DNA of 64,000 bases, from positions 124,001-188,000 of the forward strand of contig QCIS01000001.1 of assembly GCA_003216535.1 (NCBI GenBank). Direction: 5' to 3'. This DNA is from Prochlorococcus sp. AG-402-N08 (GTDB lineage Bacteria > Cyanobacteriota > Cyanobacteriia > PCC-6307 > Cyanobiaceae). The notes under the pieces are model-generated. The model ran no database searches and had not been told where the DNA came from. It saw only the letters and a list, made by a program, of their open reading frames with translations. The translations under genes were made by a program, and so were the position numbers. Numbering within the stretch: the first letter of the stretch is position 1; every line of letters starts with the position of its first letter. This document shows, in pieces, positions 31,736 through 40,784 of this stretch.

Positions 31736-31834
31736 TTATTTTATAAATTGAGTAAATGCTAAAAAGAATACATAAAGGAGAATCAAAATCCCTGGTAAGT
31801 ACTGAATTAGTGATTTGAAATTATTTTTTGTCAT
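31736..31834 (-). CDS. Single-helix membrane peptide, 32 aa
   Basis: MTKNNFKSLIQYLPGILILL is followed by YVFFLAFTQFIK. It ends 21 bases before the EamA-type gene's start on the same strand, so they may share a transcript. Small hydrophobic peptide of unknown role. Confidence 0.45.
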   Translation of the reverse strand: MTKNNFKSLIQYLPGILILLYVFFLAFTQFIK

Positions 31835-31854
31835 ATTTTCTAAAATAATCAATT

Positions 31855-32091
31855 TTAAACAGTTTTTTTATTAGTAGGGTACAAACTCTCTAACTTCTTT
31901 CTTCTTTGAACTTTCGCATTAATTCTTTCTTCTTTTTCTTTTTTCTTGATCTCATCATTTATCTTATTTTGTCTATATCCAAACCAAAGTAGAACCCAAA
32001 TAACAGAAGTTATTAAAAGAAGAGCAGTATATTGACCAGTCATAGGAAAACTGGCCTCAGAATATTTAACGTAAGAAAATATTAAGCTCAT
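31855..32091 (-). CDS. Membrane-anchored basic protein, 78 aa
   Basis: One transmembrane helix (TALLLITSVIWVLLWFGYR, about residues 22-40) then a long Lys/Arg/Glu coiled-coil tail (NDEIKKKEKEERINAKVQRR). Related in layout to 27252. No family recognised. Confidence 0.6.
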   Translation of the reverse strand: MSLIFSYVKYSEASFPMTGQYTALLLITSVIWVLLWFGYRQNKINDEIKKKEKEERINAKVQRRKKLESLYPTNKKTV

Positions 32092-32275
32092 TTAATTAAG
32101 TTAAAGCATAAAAATAACGACTGCGTTGATTTTTTTAGAAATTTAAAAATTATTTAATTGCAGCTATTTGTTATGTATTTTTTAAGTTTTTTATTTGTTT
32201 TTTATAGTTTTTGGAGTAATTTTTCTTTGTAACTCATTGCTATTATCAAATTAAAGCATATTAAATAATAAGTTT

Positions 32276-33508
32276 TTGGAACCTTTTGATTTGGCAGTTG
32301 TTGGAGGCGGTGCAGCCGGTTTTATGACAGCAATAACTGCTGCTGAAAATGGAGTTAAAAGAATAATAATTCTTGAAGGCACTTCAAAACTTATGGAGAA
32401 AGTAAGGATTAGTGGAGGGGGAAGATGTAACGTCACTAATGCGACATGGATACCGAATGAACTAATTGAGAATTACCCCAGAGGTGGAATTCAGCTCTTG
32501 GAATCATTTAATCGTTTTGCTGCTGGAGATGTATATGATTGGTTTGAGAAAAAAGGGTTAAAATTAAAAATTGAGGAAGATCTAAGAGTATTCCCAGTGT
32601 CTAATTCTTCTTCAGATGTTATTGATTGTTTGAGAAAAAGTGCTTTATCAAAAAATGTAGAGATTTTAACAAAATTTTTTGTAAAAGAAATTTCAAAAAC
32701 TCCAGATAATATATTCAATATTTTTAGTCTTAAAAAAGCAAAGGTAGCTTCAAAAAATATTATTCTTTCAACTGGAGGTAATCCAAGCGGATATAAATTA
32801 GCTCAAAATCTTGGACATAATATTGTTAAACCTGTGCCATCGCTTTTTACTTTTTCTACAAAAGAACCAAATTTGGATGAATGTAGTGGGGTATCGATAA
32901 AGGGCATAGATCTAGAAATTGAATTAAGCAATAATAATTTTCAAAATAGAGGCGATTTACTAATAACTCATTGGGGTTTTAGTGGACCAGCAGTATTAAA
33001 ACTTTCATCAATTGCAGCAAGGGAACTTTATAGCCAAAAATATAAATTTAATCTAATCATTAAATGGTCTGCTTTAAGTTATGAGGAGTTAAAAGAAAAA
33101 GTTAAATTTTTAAGATTAAATAAAGGCAAGGTTAATCTAATTAATAGTAGACCTGTTCCACTATTAACAAAAAGATTATGGATTTTTTTATTAAATAAAA
33201 TAGGTATCGATAAAGAGAAAAAGTGGGCTGATATACTAGCGGATGAAAGAGAGAAAATGATAAATATTCTAATGAAGGACAAATATATAATTTCGGGCAA
33301 AGGACCATTTGGAGAGGAATTTGTTACTTCTGGAGGCGTAAAAATTAATGAAGTGAATTTTAAAAGTATGGAGAGCTTAATTTGTCCAGGATTATTTTTT
33401 TCTGGAGAAGTTTTAGATGTTGATGGGATCACAGGTGGATTTAATTTTCAACATTGTTGGACAAGTGGATGGATCGCTGGGATGGCAGTCTCAAAGTTAA
33501 AACATTAA
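32276..33508 (+). CDS. FAD-dependent oxidoreductase, HI0933/YhiN family
   Basis: The 410-residue flavoprotein begins with a dinucleotide-binding motif, VVGGGAAGFMTAITAAENG, and has KVRISGGGRCNVTNA typical of the HI0933 family, plus FVTSGGVKINEVNF and GLFFSGEVLDVDGITGGFNF at the end that close the FAD site. The start is TTG at 32276, because the in-frame stop at 32252 excludes any upstream ATG. Substrate unknown; it is probably cytosolic. Confidence 0.88.
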   Translation: MEPFDLAVVGGGAAGFMTAITAAENGVKRIIILEGTSKLMEKVRISGGGRCNVTNATWIPNELIENYPRGGIQLLESFNRFAAGDVYDWFEKKGLKLKIEEDLRVFPVSNSSSDVIDCLRKSALSKNVEILTKFFVKEISKTPDNIFNIFSLKKAKVASKNIILSTGGNPSGYKLAQNLGHNIVKPVPSLFTFSTKEPNLDECSGVSIKGIDLEIELSNNNFQNRGDLLITHWGFSGPAVLKLSSIAARELYSQKYKFNLIIKWSALSYEELKEKVKFLRLNKGKVNLINSRPVPLLTKRLWIFLLNKIGIDKEKKWADILADEREKMINILMKDKYIISGKGPFGEEFVTSGGVKINEVNFKSMESLICPGLFFSGEVLDVDGITGGFNFQHCWTSGWIAGMAVSKLKH

Positions 33509-33624
33509 GTAACTAATCAATAAGTAACAAATCAATAAGTTTATCTTTTTTTTATTAAGTATTAGAAGGAAAAAGTTTTTTGAAGAAACTTTAATTTTAA
33601 AGTTTTAATTATTGGTGAAGATTA

Positions 33625-34374
33625 ATGCAGAATCTTGTATCAAAAAAAGAAGAAGAGGAAAGAAGATTAAAAGCTTTAGCAGAATATAGGATTTTGGGAA
33701 CCAAGCCAGAATCATGTTATGACGATATTACAAAAATTGCTGCTACAACCTGTAATATGCCTATTTCTTTAATGACTTTGGTAGACAAAGATAAACAATG
33801 GTTTAAATCCAAAATAGGACTTCAAATATCAGAAACTAGAAGGGATTGGTCTTTTTGTACACATGCAATAAAAGAAAATAGTCCATTAATTATTCATGAT
33901 GCTCTCCAAGATGAAAGATTTATAAATAATCCATTGGTAACTGGAGACCCAAAGATTCGTTTTTATGCAGGTTTTCCCCTTAGAAATAGTGATGGTAATA
34001 AGCTTGGAACTCTTTGTGTAATAGATAGAAAGCCAGGAAATCTAACTACACAACAATTTAATATTATGGAATTATTATCCAAGCAAATAGTTTCATTTTT
34101 AGAGCTTAGAAAAAAGTCATTAAATTTGCTAGACGCATTGTCTAATTTGCATAAACAGGAAGGGATTTTATCTGTATGTTCATATTGCAGAGAAGTGAAA
34201 AATCAGGAGGGCGATTGGATGCATTTAGAAAAATATCTTTCGAAAATTAGTGATATTAGATTCAGTCATGGTGTTTGTGATAATTGTATGGAAAAACACT
34301 TCCCAGATGTAATCGAAGTATGGAATAAAAAGGATTTTTTTGAAGATGGCCAGAAAAGGTACTTAGAGTCTTAG
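33625..34374 (+). CDS. GAF-domain protein with C-terminal Cys cluster
   Basis: A 249-residue protein. Residues about 20-165 form a GAF domain (KDKQWFKSKIGLQISETRRD, RFYAGFPLRNSDGNKLGTLC). After a helix, VCSYCREVKNQEGDWMHLEK and FSHGVCDNCMEKHFPD form a Cys4 module also found at the end of some bacterial response regulators and sensor proteins. GAF domains bind small ligands or chromophores; I see no conserved bilin cysteine. Signalling role inferred. Confidence 0.85.
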   Translation: MQNLVSKKEEEERRLKALAEYRILGTKPESCYDDITKIAATTCNMPISLMTLVDKDKQWFKSKIGLQISETRRDWSFCTHAIKENSPLIIHDALQDERFINNPLVTGDPKIRFYAGFPLRNSDGNKLGTLCVIDRKPGNLTTQQFNIMELLSKQIVSFLELRKKSLNLLDALSNLHKQEGILSVCSYCREVKNQEGDWMHLEKYLSKISDIRFSHGVCDNCMEKHFPDVIEVWNKKDFFEDGQKRYLES

Positions 34375-34461
34375 ATTTAATACCTTGCTTTTAAGTTATT
34401 AATTTATTTCTAAACAAATTCTTCATTTGGTGGTTAGGATTGTATAAATTTTGACTTGAAC

Positions 34462-34947
34462 ATGTTATTAGGAACTTTATTAACAGGTGAAATTGCTAAA
34501 AGTGCATTAGTATCATATGTTCATTATTTAGGGATTATTTTGTGTTTCGGTTCTCTTTTGTTTGAAAGATTGACTCTAAAAGTAGGTCTTAATAGAAATG
34601 AGACGATCTCAATGATAATTGCAGATGTGGTTTATGGTCTGGCAGGAGTTGCAATATTAGTTACTGGGATTTTGCGTGTTAAGTATTTTGGTCAAGGAGG
34701 TGATTTCTATACAGGTAATCCTGTGTTTTGGATAAAGGTTTCTCTTTACATTCTGGTGGGATTACTTTCTTTATACCCAACAACAACCTATATTTTATGG
34801 GCCATTCCATTAAGTAAGGATAAATTACCTGAAATATCTGAAAATCTAGTTAAGAGGTTTAGACTCATCATTACTACTGAATTAGTGGGCTTTGCAACAA
34901 TACCTTTGTTTGCCACTCTTATGGCTAGAGGTGTAGGTTTAGGTTGA
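34462..34947 (+). CDS. DUF2214-type membrane protein
   Basis: The 161-residue protein has four hydrophobic segments: SALVSYVHYLGIILCFGSLL, VVYGLAGVAILVTGILRV, VFWIKVSLYILVGLLSLYPT and LIITTELVGFATIPLFATLM. The HYLGI and LRVKYFGQG motifs fit the DUF2214 family of cyanobacteria. The ATG at 34462 is preferred to a TTG two codons earlier. Function unknown. It overlaps the next gene by four bases. Confidence 0.75.
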   Translation: MLLGTLLTGEIAKSALVSYVHYLGIILCFGSLLFERLTLKVGLNRNETISMIIADVVYGLAGVAILVTGILRVKYFGQGGDFYTGNPVFWIKVSLYILVGLLSLYPTTTYILWAIPLSKDKLPEISENLVKRFRLIITTELVGFATIPLFATLMARGVGLG

Positions 34948-35480
34948 AAAATTTATTTCTAGAAAGAAATTGTTTAAAAAGTTCTAACAAACTGTATAGA
35001 TGGAGTTTAAGTTATAAGATTTCTAAATCTACAAAAGAAATTATTTTTGTTGGTTTAAATCCCTCATTTTCGGATGAAGTTTTCTTGGATAATACAACAA
35101 AAAAGATAATAAAAATTTCGAAAAACAATAATTATGGCAAAGTAAAATTAATCAATCTATTTGCTCTTATTTCAAGCAAACCAGAAAAACTTTTTAAGCA
35201 TAAAAACCCTGTGGGTTATCTAAACAATAATCATATTTATAAGAACTTAAAACACTGGTCTGAAAATAAAAATTGTGATTTATGGTTAGGTTGGGGTAAC
35301 AAAGGTAAATTTCTAAATAGAAATAAAAAAATAGCAAAAAAAATAATGCAATATGATTTAATTAGGAAAAATAATTTTAATAAACCTCTTGGACCGCTTT
35401 TTATTAAAAAAACAATCAAAGATAATCCAATACATCCTCTATACTGCTCTGATAATTCCATCCTCCAATCTTATTTTTAG
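34944..35480 (+). CDS. DUF1643 family protein
   Basis: A 178-residue protein with YRWSLSYKI, VGLNPSFSDEVFLDNTTKKI, LINLFALISSKPEKL and CDLWLGWGNKGKF, the DUF1643 pattern (R-W-x-L, NPS.A/S.D, T). The start is TTG at 34944, overlapping the previous stop (TTGA), so translation is probably coupled. Function unknown; no catalytic residues are known to me. Confidence 0.75.
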   Translation: MKNLFLERNCLKSSNKLYRWSLSYKISKSTKEIIFVGLNPSFSDEVFLDNTTKKIIKISKNNNYGKVKLINLFALISSKPEKLFKHKNPVGYLNNNHIYKNLKHWSENKNCDLWLGWGNKGKFLNRNKKIAKKIMQYDLIRKNNFNKPLGPLFIKKTIKDNPIHPLYCSDNSILQSYF

Positions 35481-35561
35481 GTAGTAAGGCTCAAATGCAA
35501 ACCAGTACTTTTAGCTATTCCATTAAATATGTGTTAACTTCTAGTTGTAATTTAAAATTAT

Positions 35562-35690
35562 ATGAAAATTTCAAAGCAATTAAATAAACTTAAAAACTTA
35601 AATTTTGAGGCGGAAAAATGTTCTACAAGAGAAGAAGCAAAAAAAATAATTAATAAAGCAAATAAAGCACAAAGTAAAATTAACAAATAA
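35562..35690 (+). CDS. Small helical basic protein, 42 aa
   Basis: MKISKQLNKLKNLNFEAEKC then a second helix AKKIINKANKAQSKINK. Highly charged and probably helical. No family recognised. Confidence 0.5.
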   Translation: MKISKQLNKLKNLNFEAEKCSTREEAKKIINKANKAQSKINK

Positions 35691-35775
35691 ATAAAAGGTA
35701 ATTTATTTTATTCATATTATAGTTTTCAAACGTATTTAATTTATAAAAATTCACTATATTTATTGCTAATAATTT

Positions 35776-36507
35776 ATGTCTTTGAAAATAATTAAAATAA
35801 GGAAATCGCACGAAAGATTTAGATCAAATAGAGAATGGCTAAATTCGATGCATTCATTTTCTTTTGCAGAGCATAGAGATCCAAAATGGGATAATTTTGG
35901 GAAAATAAGAGTTATAAATGAAGATATTATTTCTCCTAATGCAGGCTTTAATAAACATTCTCATGCAAATATGGAAATAATTACTGTCGTAACAAAAGGA
36001 GCAATAACTCATAGAGACTCGTTAAACAACCTTGGAAAAATTTACAAAGATCAAGTGCAAGTTATGTCTGCAGGTACTGGAATCTCTCATAGCGAGAAGA
36101 ATGAAGAAAATGAGACCTGTAAGTTATTCCAGATTTGGATATACCCTCAAAAAGAAAATATCAAACCTCGATATGATCAAATTTCATTAAATGAAAAGTT
36201 GTGGGACAACCTTATTTTTAACTACAAAAACGGTCAAAATAATAAGCTTTTTCTAAATCAAGATATCTCTTTATGGCGTTGTAAATATAAACCTATTAAA
36301 GAAAAAAAATTGCCATTAAAAATTGATAAATATAATTGGATACAAATAATAGAAGGTAATCTTTTATTAAAAAGTAAAAACTCTAATTCAAATATATGTC
36401 TAGAATCTGGTGATGGCTTGGGATTTGAAGTTAATTATTATGATGATGTTTCTATAAATACTGAAAAAGAGCTAGATTTTCTTTTATTTTCGATGCCTTC
36501 CTTATAG
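35776..36507 (+). CDS. Pirin family protein
   Basis: A two-cupin protein of 243 residues. The metal ligands are in the N-terminal cupin: HKHSHANMEIITVVTKGAITH-like pattern (His near 58-60, Glu in MEIIT) and MSAGTGISHSEKN. Pirin relatives such as YhhW act as quercetin 2,3-dioxygenases or iron-dependent regulators. Length and motifs match; the role here is unknown. Confidence 0.85.
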   Translation: MSLKIIKIRKSHERFRSNREWLNSMHSFSFAEHRDPKWDNFGKIRVINEDIISPNAGFNKHSHANMEIITVVTKGAITHRDSLNNLGKIYKDQVQVMSAGTGISHSEKNEENETCKLFQIWIYPQKENIKPRYDQISLNEKLWDNLIFNYKNGQNNKLFLNQDISLWRCKYKPIKEKKLPLKIDKYNWIQIIEGNLLLKSKNSNSNICLESGDGLGFEVNYYDDVSINTEKELDFLLFSMPSL

Positions 36508-36522
36508 TTTAATCTGTTACTA

Positions 36523-36837
36523 TTAACCATCAACTCCTTTATTAAATGCATTTAAGGCTTGCAAAGCCATGTTAAGGTGAACTTCCATAGCACCAAGGGC
36601 AATTAAAGAATTTGGTGATTTATCTTTTAGTAAATTCTTTTTTCTTTTGGATAACTCATTAACTACTTTCTTAGTTGAAGCTTCCCAATTGTTTATTAAC
36701 TCTTCAAATTCTCTTTTTTCGGGGCTTTCTAATTCTGCTAATTCATCAGAAAAATGAGAATCCTTTTGTGCCTTAAGCATCAAGTAACTTAATTTTTTAT
36801 GACTTATTGCTTGAGGTAAATTGTTAGATTCACTCAT
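36523..36837 (-). CDS. Conserved hypothetical protein, 104 aa
   Basis: I use the internal ATG at 36835-36837, giving MSESNNLPQAISHKKLSYLM; the longer start at 36861 adds eight residues. The rest is helical: SPEKREFEELINNWEASTKK and KVVNELSKRKKNLLKDKSPN, then ALGAMEVHLNMALQALNAFN. Soluble. Conserved domain not recognised. Confidence 0.6.
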   Translation of the reverse strand: MSESNNLPQAISHKKLSYLMLKAQKDSHFSDELAELESPEKREFEELINNWEASTKKVVNELSKRKKNLLKDKSPNSLIALGAMEVHLNMALQALNAFNKGVDG

Positions 36838-36923
36838 TATTAATAATTGATTTATACTCAAAATCTAACTAATTAAGTGAATATTTGCTAGAGGGGAGGC
36901 GGTTGTGATGACCGACCTGAAAA

Positions 36924-38360
36924 TTACGAAATGATATTTGAACAAAAAATGGATTTATTAACCTTTAATTTTTCACTTATTAGTTTCTTGAAATAATCTC
37001 CACGCTCTTCATAATTTTTAAATTGATCAAAACTAGAGCATGCAGGTGAGAATAATAATGTTTCAACCCTATTATTTTGTAAATAATGAAAAACAAAATT
37101 TAAAAGCTCTTTGAGTTCTGAAAATTCAAAAATATTTTTTTTAAATCCTTCATTAATAAGCGCCTTTTTTATGACTTTTGAGCTTTCTCCAAAAAGGAAA
37201 ACACATTTAACTTTTTTCTTTAAAACTTTTATCCACTCACGATATTCATTGCCTTTTAATTTACCTCCAGCAATAATTATTATTTGACCTTTAATTGAAT
37301 TTATTCCTGCAATTGATGAATCAAAATTTGTAGCTTTACTATCATTAATTACTTCCAGATAATTATTTTTAAAAATTGTTTCCATCCTATGGGGTAATTG
37401 TTTGTAATTAGATAAAGAATCTTTAATCTTCCTTCCAGATAATCCAACTTTTCTTGCTGCTGCTATAACCAATAAAAGATTTTGAAGATTATGCATTCCT
37501 TTTAAAGAAAAATGTTCAAGTTTGAATAGTCTCTTTCCTCTCTCAACAATGTATTCTCCATCATCTATCCAATAATCGCATTGAATAAAATTTGATTTAT
37601 CAAAACTAGTTGTTATCCAAACCCCTCTTGATAGTGAACTGTAGTGATTTCTTAGGTTTTTATCGTCATAATTATAAATTCTAAAATCTGATTTTTCTAG
37701 CAAGCTTTTTTTTATGTTGAAATAGTTCTCAAGTGTTTTATGTCTTTCAAGATGATCTTCTGTGAAGGTTGTCCAGATCCCAATATTAGGTTTTACTTCT
37801 GGAGATATTTCTATTTGATAACTGCTTAATTCAGCTACAACCCAATCAATTTTTTCGCGTTTTTTGGAGTGAGCATATTTACATAAAGGTGTACCAATAT
37901 TTCCAGCAAAAGGAGCATATAATCCAGTATCGCAGAGTATATGGCTTAGTAAATGAGTAACAGTAGTCTTGCCATTAGTGCCAGTAATACCTATCCAATT
38001 TGTGTCTTTTAAAATTTCCCATGCTACATTAATTTCTCCAATTACTTTAATTCCCTTTTTTTTTAATTCAATAATAGTTATATGGTCATAAGGTATTGAT
38101 GGACTTACAACAACAGATTCAATCTCTTTCACAAAAGGTTTAATTTCTTCAAATACAAATTCTTTATTCAGATAAACTTGTATATTAAGTCCCTCCAATT
38201 CTGTTTTTCTTTCTAAGAATTCTATCCCTTCTTTACTTTCCCAAACAATTACTTTCTTATTGATGCTTCTCAAATACTTGGCAGCCCAAAATCCAGATTT
38301 ACCTAATCCAATTACAAGATTAATATTTTTTCTTTTACTTGAATGATTATTATCTATCAT
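36924..38360 (-). CDS. murD: UDP-N-acetylmuramoyl-L-alanine:D-glutamate ligase MurD
   Basis: A Mur ligase of 478 residues. It has the Rossmann start [15 protein letters not shown], the ATP loop [15 protein letters not shown], the [16 protein letters not shown] metal/ATP region, and [11 protein letters not shown] with [20 protein letters not shown] in the C-terminal domain, all MurD hallmarks. It adds D-glutamate to the peptidoglycan precursor in the cytosol. Standalone here and divergent from a small gene at 38461. Confidence 0.95.
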   Translation of the reverse strand: MIDNNHSSKRKNINLVIGLGKSGFWAAKYLRSINKKVIVWESKEGIEFLERKTELEGLNIQVYLNKEFVFEEIKPFVKEIESVVVSPSIPYDHITIIELKKKGIKVIGEINVAWEILKDTNWIGITGTNGKTTVTHLLSHILCDTGLYAPFAGNIGTPLCKYAHSKKREKIDWVVAELSSYQIEISPEVKPNIGIWTTFTEDHLERHKTLENYFNIKKSLLEKSDFRIYNYDDKNLRNHYSSLSRGVWITTSFDKSNFIQCDYWIDDGEYIVERGKRLFKLEHFSLKGMHNLQNLLLVIAAARKVGLSGRKIKDSLSNYKQLPHRMETIFKNNYLEVINDSKATNFDSSIAGINSIKGQIIIIAGGKLKGNEYREWIKVLKKKVKCVFLFGESSKVIKKALINEGFKKNIFEFSELKELLNFVFHYLQNNRVETLLFSPACSSFDQFKNYEERGDYFKKLISEKLKVNKSIFCSNIIS

Positions 38361-38460
38361 TAAATTTATAATTGCATTTATATTAATTGTGTTTAAGAGT
38401 TAATTCAATCATGAGATCTTTCTTCATTATTTATAGAATTCGCCAAAGAAAAGTTAATTA

Positions 38461-38727
38461 ATGGAAGATAATACTGCAAAATATTGGTTCTCTTGGTTTT
38501 ATGAAAAGTGGGAGAAAAATGCTCCAGGTGAATTAATTGAACAGGGTTTAACTCCGTCTCAGATTGCTGAGCGCTTTGTTAATGAAAACCATAATAGTTT
38601 TATTCAATTGTCAAAAAAAATTGATGAAAAAAATTATGATGCCTTAACAGAATTTATGAAACTCTCAGAGAGTGAATTACATATCTTGAAGTATTTTCTA
38701 AAGTTAGTAAAAACGAAAAATTTATAA
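38461..38727 (+). CDS. Paralogue family protein (WFxW...FMKLSE), 88 aa
   Basis: Related to the 105-residue protein at 27680: WFSWFYEKWEKNAPGEL near the start, SQIAERFVNENHNSFIQLSK, DALTEFMKLSESELHILKYF. A small soluble helical family of unknown function. Its end overlaps the convergent SDR gene by six bases. Confidence 0.65.
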   Translation: MEDNTAKYWFSWFYEKWEKNAPGELIEQGLTPSQIAERFVNENHNSFIQLSKKIDEKNYDALTEFMKLSESELHILKYFLKLVKTKNL

Positions 38728-39651
38728 GAAGTTACTAAGTATTTCAAGGCTTTTTTCCCATAAATTTTTTCTTTCTTTTTTATTAATGGCGAAAGGAGAA
38801 GTAGGGGATAGTTTTGGATGACCTCTGAAATTAAATTTAGGACCATAATGATCTCCGCCTCTTGCATCTGGTGAAGTAGCTGCAAAAAGTTGAGGTAAAG
38901 CACCCATCTCAGCAGATTGGAAAATAGGGCTAAATAATTCCAAGGAGAATGTTTCTATTGGACTAGGTTTAGGTTTTTGAGCAGTAAAGAGATTTGTTTT
39001 TGCAATTCCTGGGTGAGCAGCTAAAGAAAGTATATTTTTGTGTTTTAAGTTCTCATTTAGTTCCAAAGCAAACATTACATTTGCTAATTTGCTATTGGAG
39101 TAAGATTCCCATTTGTTGTAATAGTTTTCGGCTTTCAGATTTTTCCAACCAACTTTGCCAAAAAATTGTGCTCCAGAAGTAACCGTAACTATTCTAGATT
39201 CTTCTTTTTTTTCAATAATTGGAAGTAGCTTTAGGGTCAAAAGCATGTGAGCTAGATGATTAACTGCAAATTGTATTTCATATCCCTGGACACTAAGTGT
39301 TTTAGGTGGATGCATAATGCCTGCATTATTGATTAGTAAATCCAAATTTTCAAAATCATCAAAAATTTTGGAATGAACATCAACAACATTTTTTAAATCT
39401 GACAAATCTAATTCTAAAGGTGTAAATATTCCTTCAGGATTAAGACCTTTAAGTTTTTTGATAGTTTGATTAGCTTTTTCAAGGGATCTACAAGCTATGA
39501 CAACATGAGCGTTTTTTTCGGCTAAGGCCTTTGCAGTGTAGTATCCAAGACCACTATTCGCACCAGTAATTAGTGCCGTTTTGCCTGTAAGGTTTGGAAT
39601 ATTAGATGTTTCCCAGTTAGAGATTTTAGGTCTTGAAATAGTGGCAGTCAT
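38722..39651 (-). CDS. Short-chain dehydrogenase/reductase
   Basis: A 309-residue SDR. NAD(P) motif TGANSGLGYYTA, the DLSDLKNVVDV adenine-site, NNAGIM and the catalytic tyrosine in YSNSKLANVMFALE with SGAQF before it. The length and SYSNSKLAN pattern resemble WWOX/retinol dehydrogenase-like or protochlorophyllide-reductase-like SDRs. Substrate unknown. Confidence 0.85.
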   Translation of the reverse strand: MTATISRPKISNWETSNIPNLTGKTALITGANSGLGYYTAKALAEKNAHVVIACRSLEKANQTIKKLKGLNPEGIFTPLELDLSDLKNVVDVHSKIFDDFENLDLLINNAGIMHPPKTLSVQGYEIQFAVNHLAHMLLTLKLLPIIEKKEESRIVTVTSGAQFFGKVGWKNLKAENYYNKWESYSNSKLANVMFALELNENLKHKNILSLAAHPGIAKTNLFTAQKPKPSPIETFSLELFSPIFQSAEMGALPQLFAATSPDARGGDHYGPKFNFRGHPKLSPTSPFAINKKERKNLWEKSLEILSNFL

Positions 39652-39759
39652 TTAGTAATTCTGCAAATTGCTTTGGAATTTAACCAAAATTTATTTTCTT
39701 TCCCACTTTAAATACTGGAAGTCAGTATCGTGGGCTCTTTTTGAAGGTACTATTTAATA

Positions 39760-40509
39760 TTATTTTTCAATTGCATATTGCCATTCGTTATTTTGAGATA
39801 AACTTTTGTCTCTAAGTAACTGTAGTTTCCTACTATTTATTTTAATAACTATCCCATTAGTTGGATATTTCGCAAATATTTTTCTCTCTAACCAATTTTT
39901 TTTATATATTTGGATTTCGCTTGTATCATTTGTGAAGTAACTGTCAGGGGTGCTGAAGCCACATTTTTTAAGATAGTTAAGGGTTTCATATTGATTAAGT
40001 CTTCCATTAAGTATTTGGAAACAGCAAAAGCTGAGACTGTCTCCAATCCCTTTCTTATCATTGAGGTATTTTCTTGTAATTCTCTGGGAAATTCCGGCAA
40101 CTTGGTTTGTAGCGTATAGTTCACCTCTAATTTGAAAATCTCGTTTGATAGGAATAAAATCGGGGACATTTTTAATTTGTTTAATTTTGCTTGAGACATC
40201 AAATCCTTTTTTTGTAATAGCTTTATTAAAATTGCCATTTATATATCTAATTGCAATAGCACAGCCATCAATTTTTGGTTGAATGCTTAATCTTGTTTTT
40301 GTTAATAAACTTCCCAAAAATTCTTTATAATTTCCTTTAGCCAATTTTGGCAAAAGTTTATTAATTTTTTGATTAAAATAGTCAGATTCTGGATCAAAAG
40401 GAATAAAGAGCTTCTCAAGTTGCTTAAATGCATCATCGGAAATTATGCCTTCACCTATTCTGTATTGTTCATCAAGATACTTGACATCTCTAACTAATAA
40501 ATTATTCAT
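39760..40509 (-). CDS. Stand-alone NAD-dependent DNA ligase adenylation domain (LigA-like)
   Basis: The 249-residue protein matches only the nucleotidyltransferase part of LigA. SIQPKIDG contains Lys79 and the KxDG motif, RGELYATN is motif III, GIVIKIN is motif IV and WQYAIEK is near motif V. A LigA-like Ia region (LDEQYRIGEGIISDDAFKQL) is present at the start. The OB-fold, zinc, helix-hairpin-helix and BRCT domains are missing because a stop follows motif V. It may be a degenerate copy, or a small enzyme that transfers AMP to an unknown partner. The cell's normal LigA should be elsewhere. Confidence 0.75.
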   Translation of the reverse strand: MNNLLVRDVKYLDEQYRIGEGIISDDAFKQLEKLFIPFDPESDYFNQKINKLLPKLAKGNYKEFLGSLLTKTRLSIQPKIDGCAIAIRYINGNFNKAITKKGFDVSSKIKQIKNVPDFIPIKRDFQIRGELYATNQVAGISQRITRKYLNDKKGIGDSLSFCCFQILNGRLNQYETLNYLKKCGFSTPDSYFTNDTSEIQIYKKNWLERKIFAKYPTNGIVIKINSRKLQLLRDKSLSQNNEWQYAIEK

Positions 40510-40784
40510 AATAATTTTGATAAATATTTAAAAATCTTTTAGAAAAAATCATTTAAATAAAGATTTGAAAATTAAAACTAGTTTTAAAAAGTAATTGACA
40601 ACTAAATATTCTCCTACGCAGAGAGCGATTTAAAAGTATAAAATTTACCTATTAGGGGTTTAAATTAAATACTTCTAGCAAACATATTTACTTAAAAGTA
40701 AAATAGAAAATTTTAAGGATTAATTTGCAGGCTAATTTTTAAAATTTTTATCAATTAAAAAAAATTTTTTAAAGTTATCAGAAA

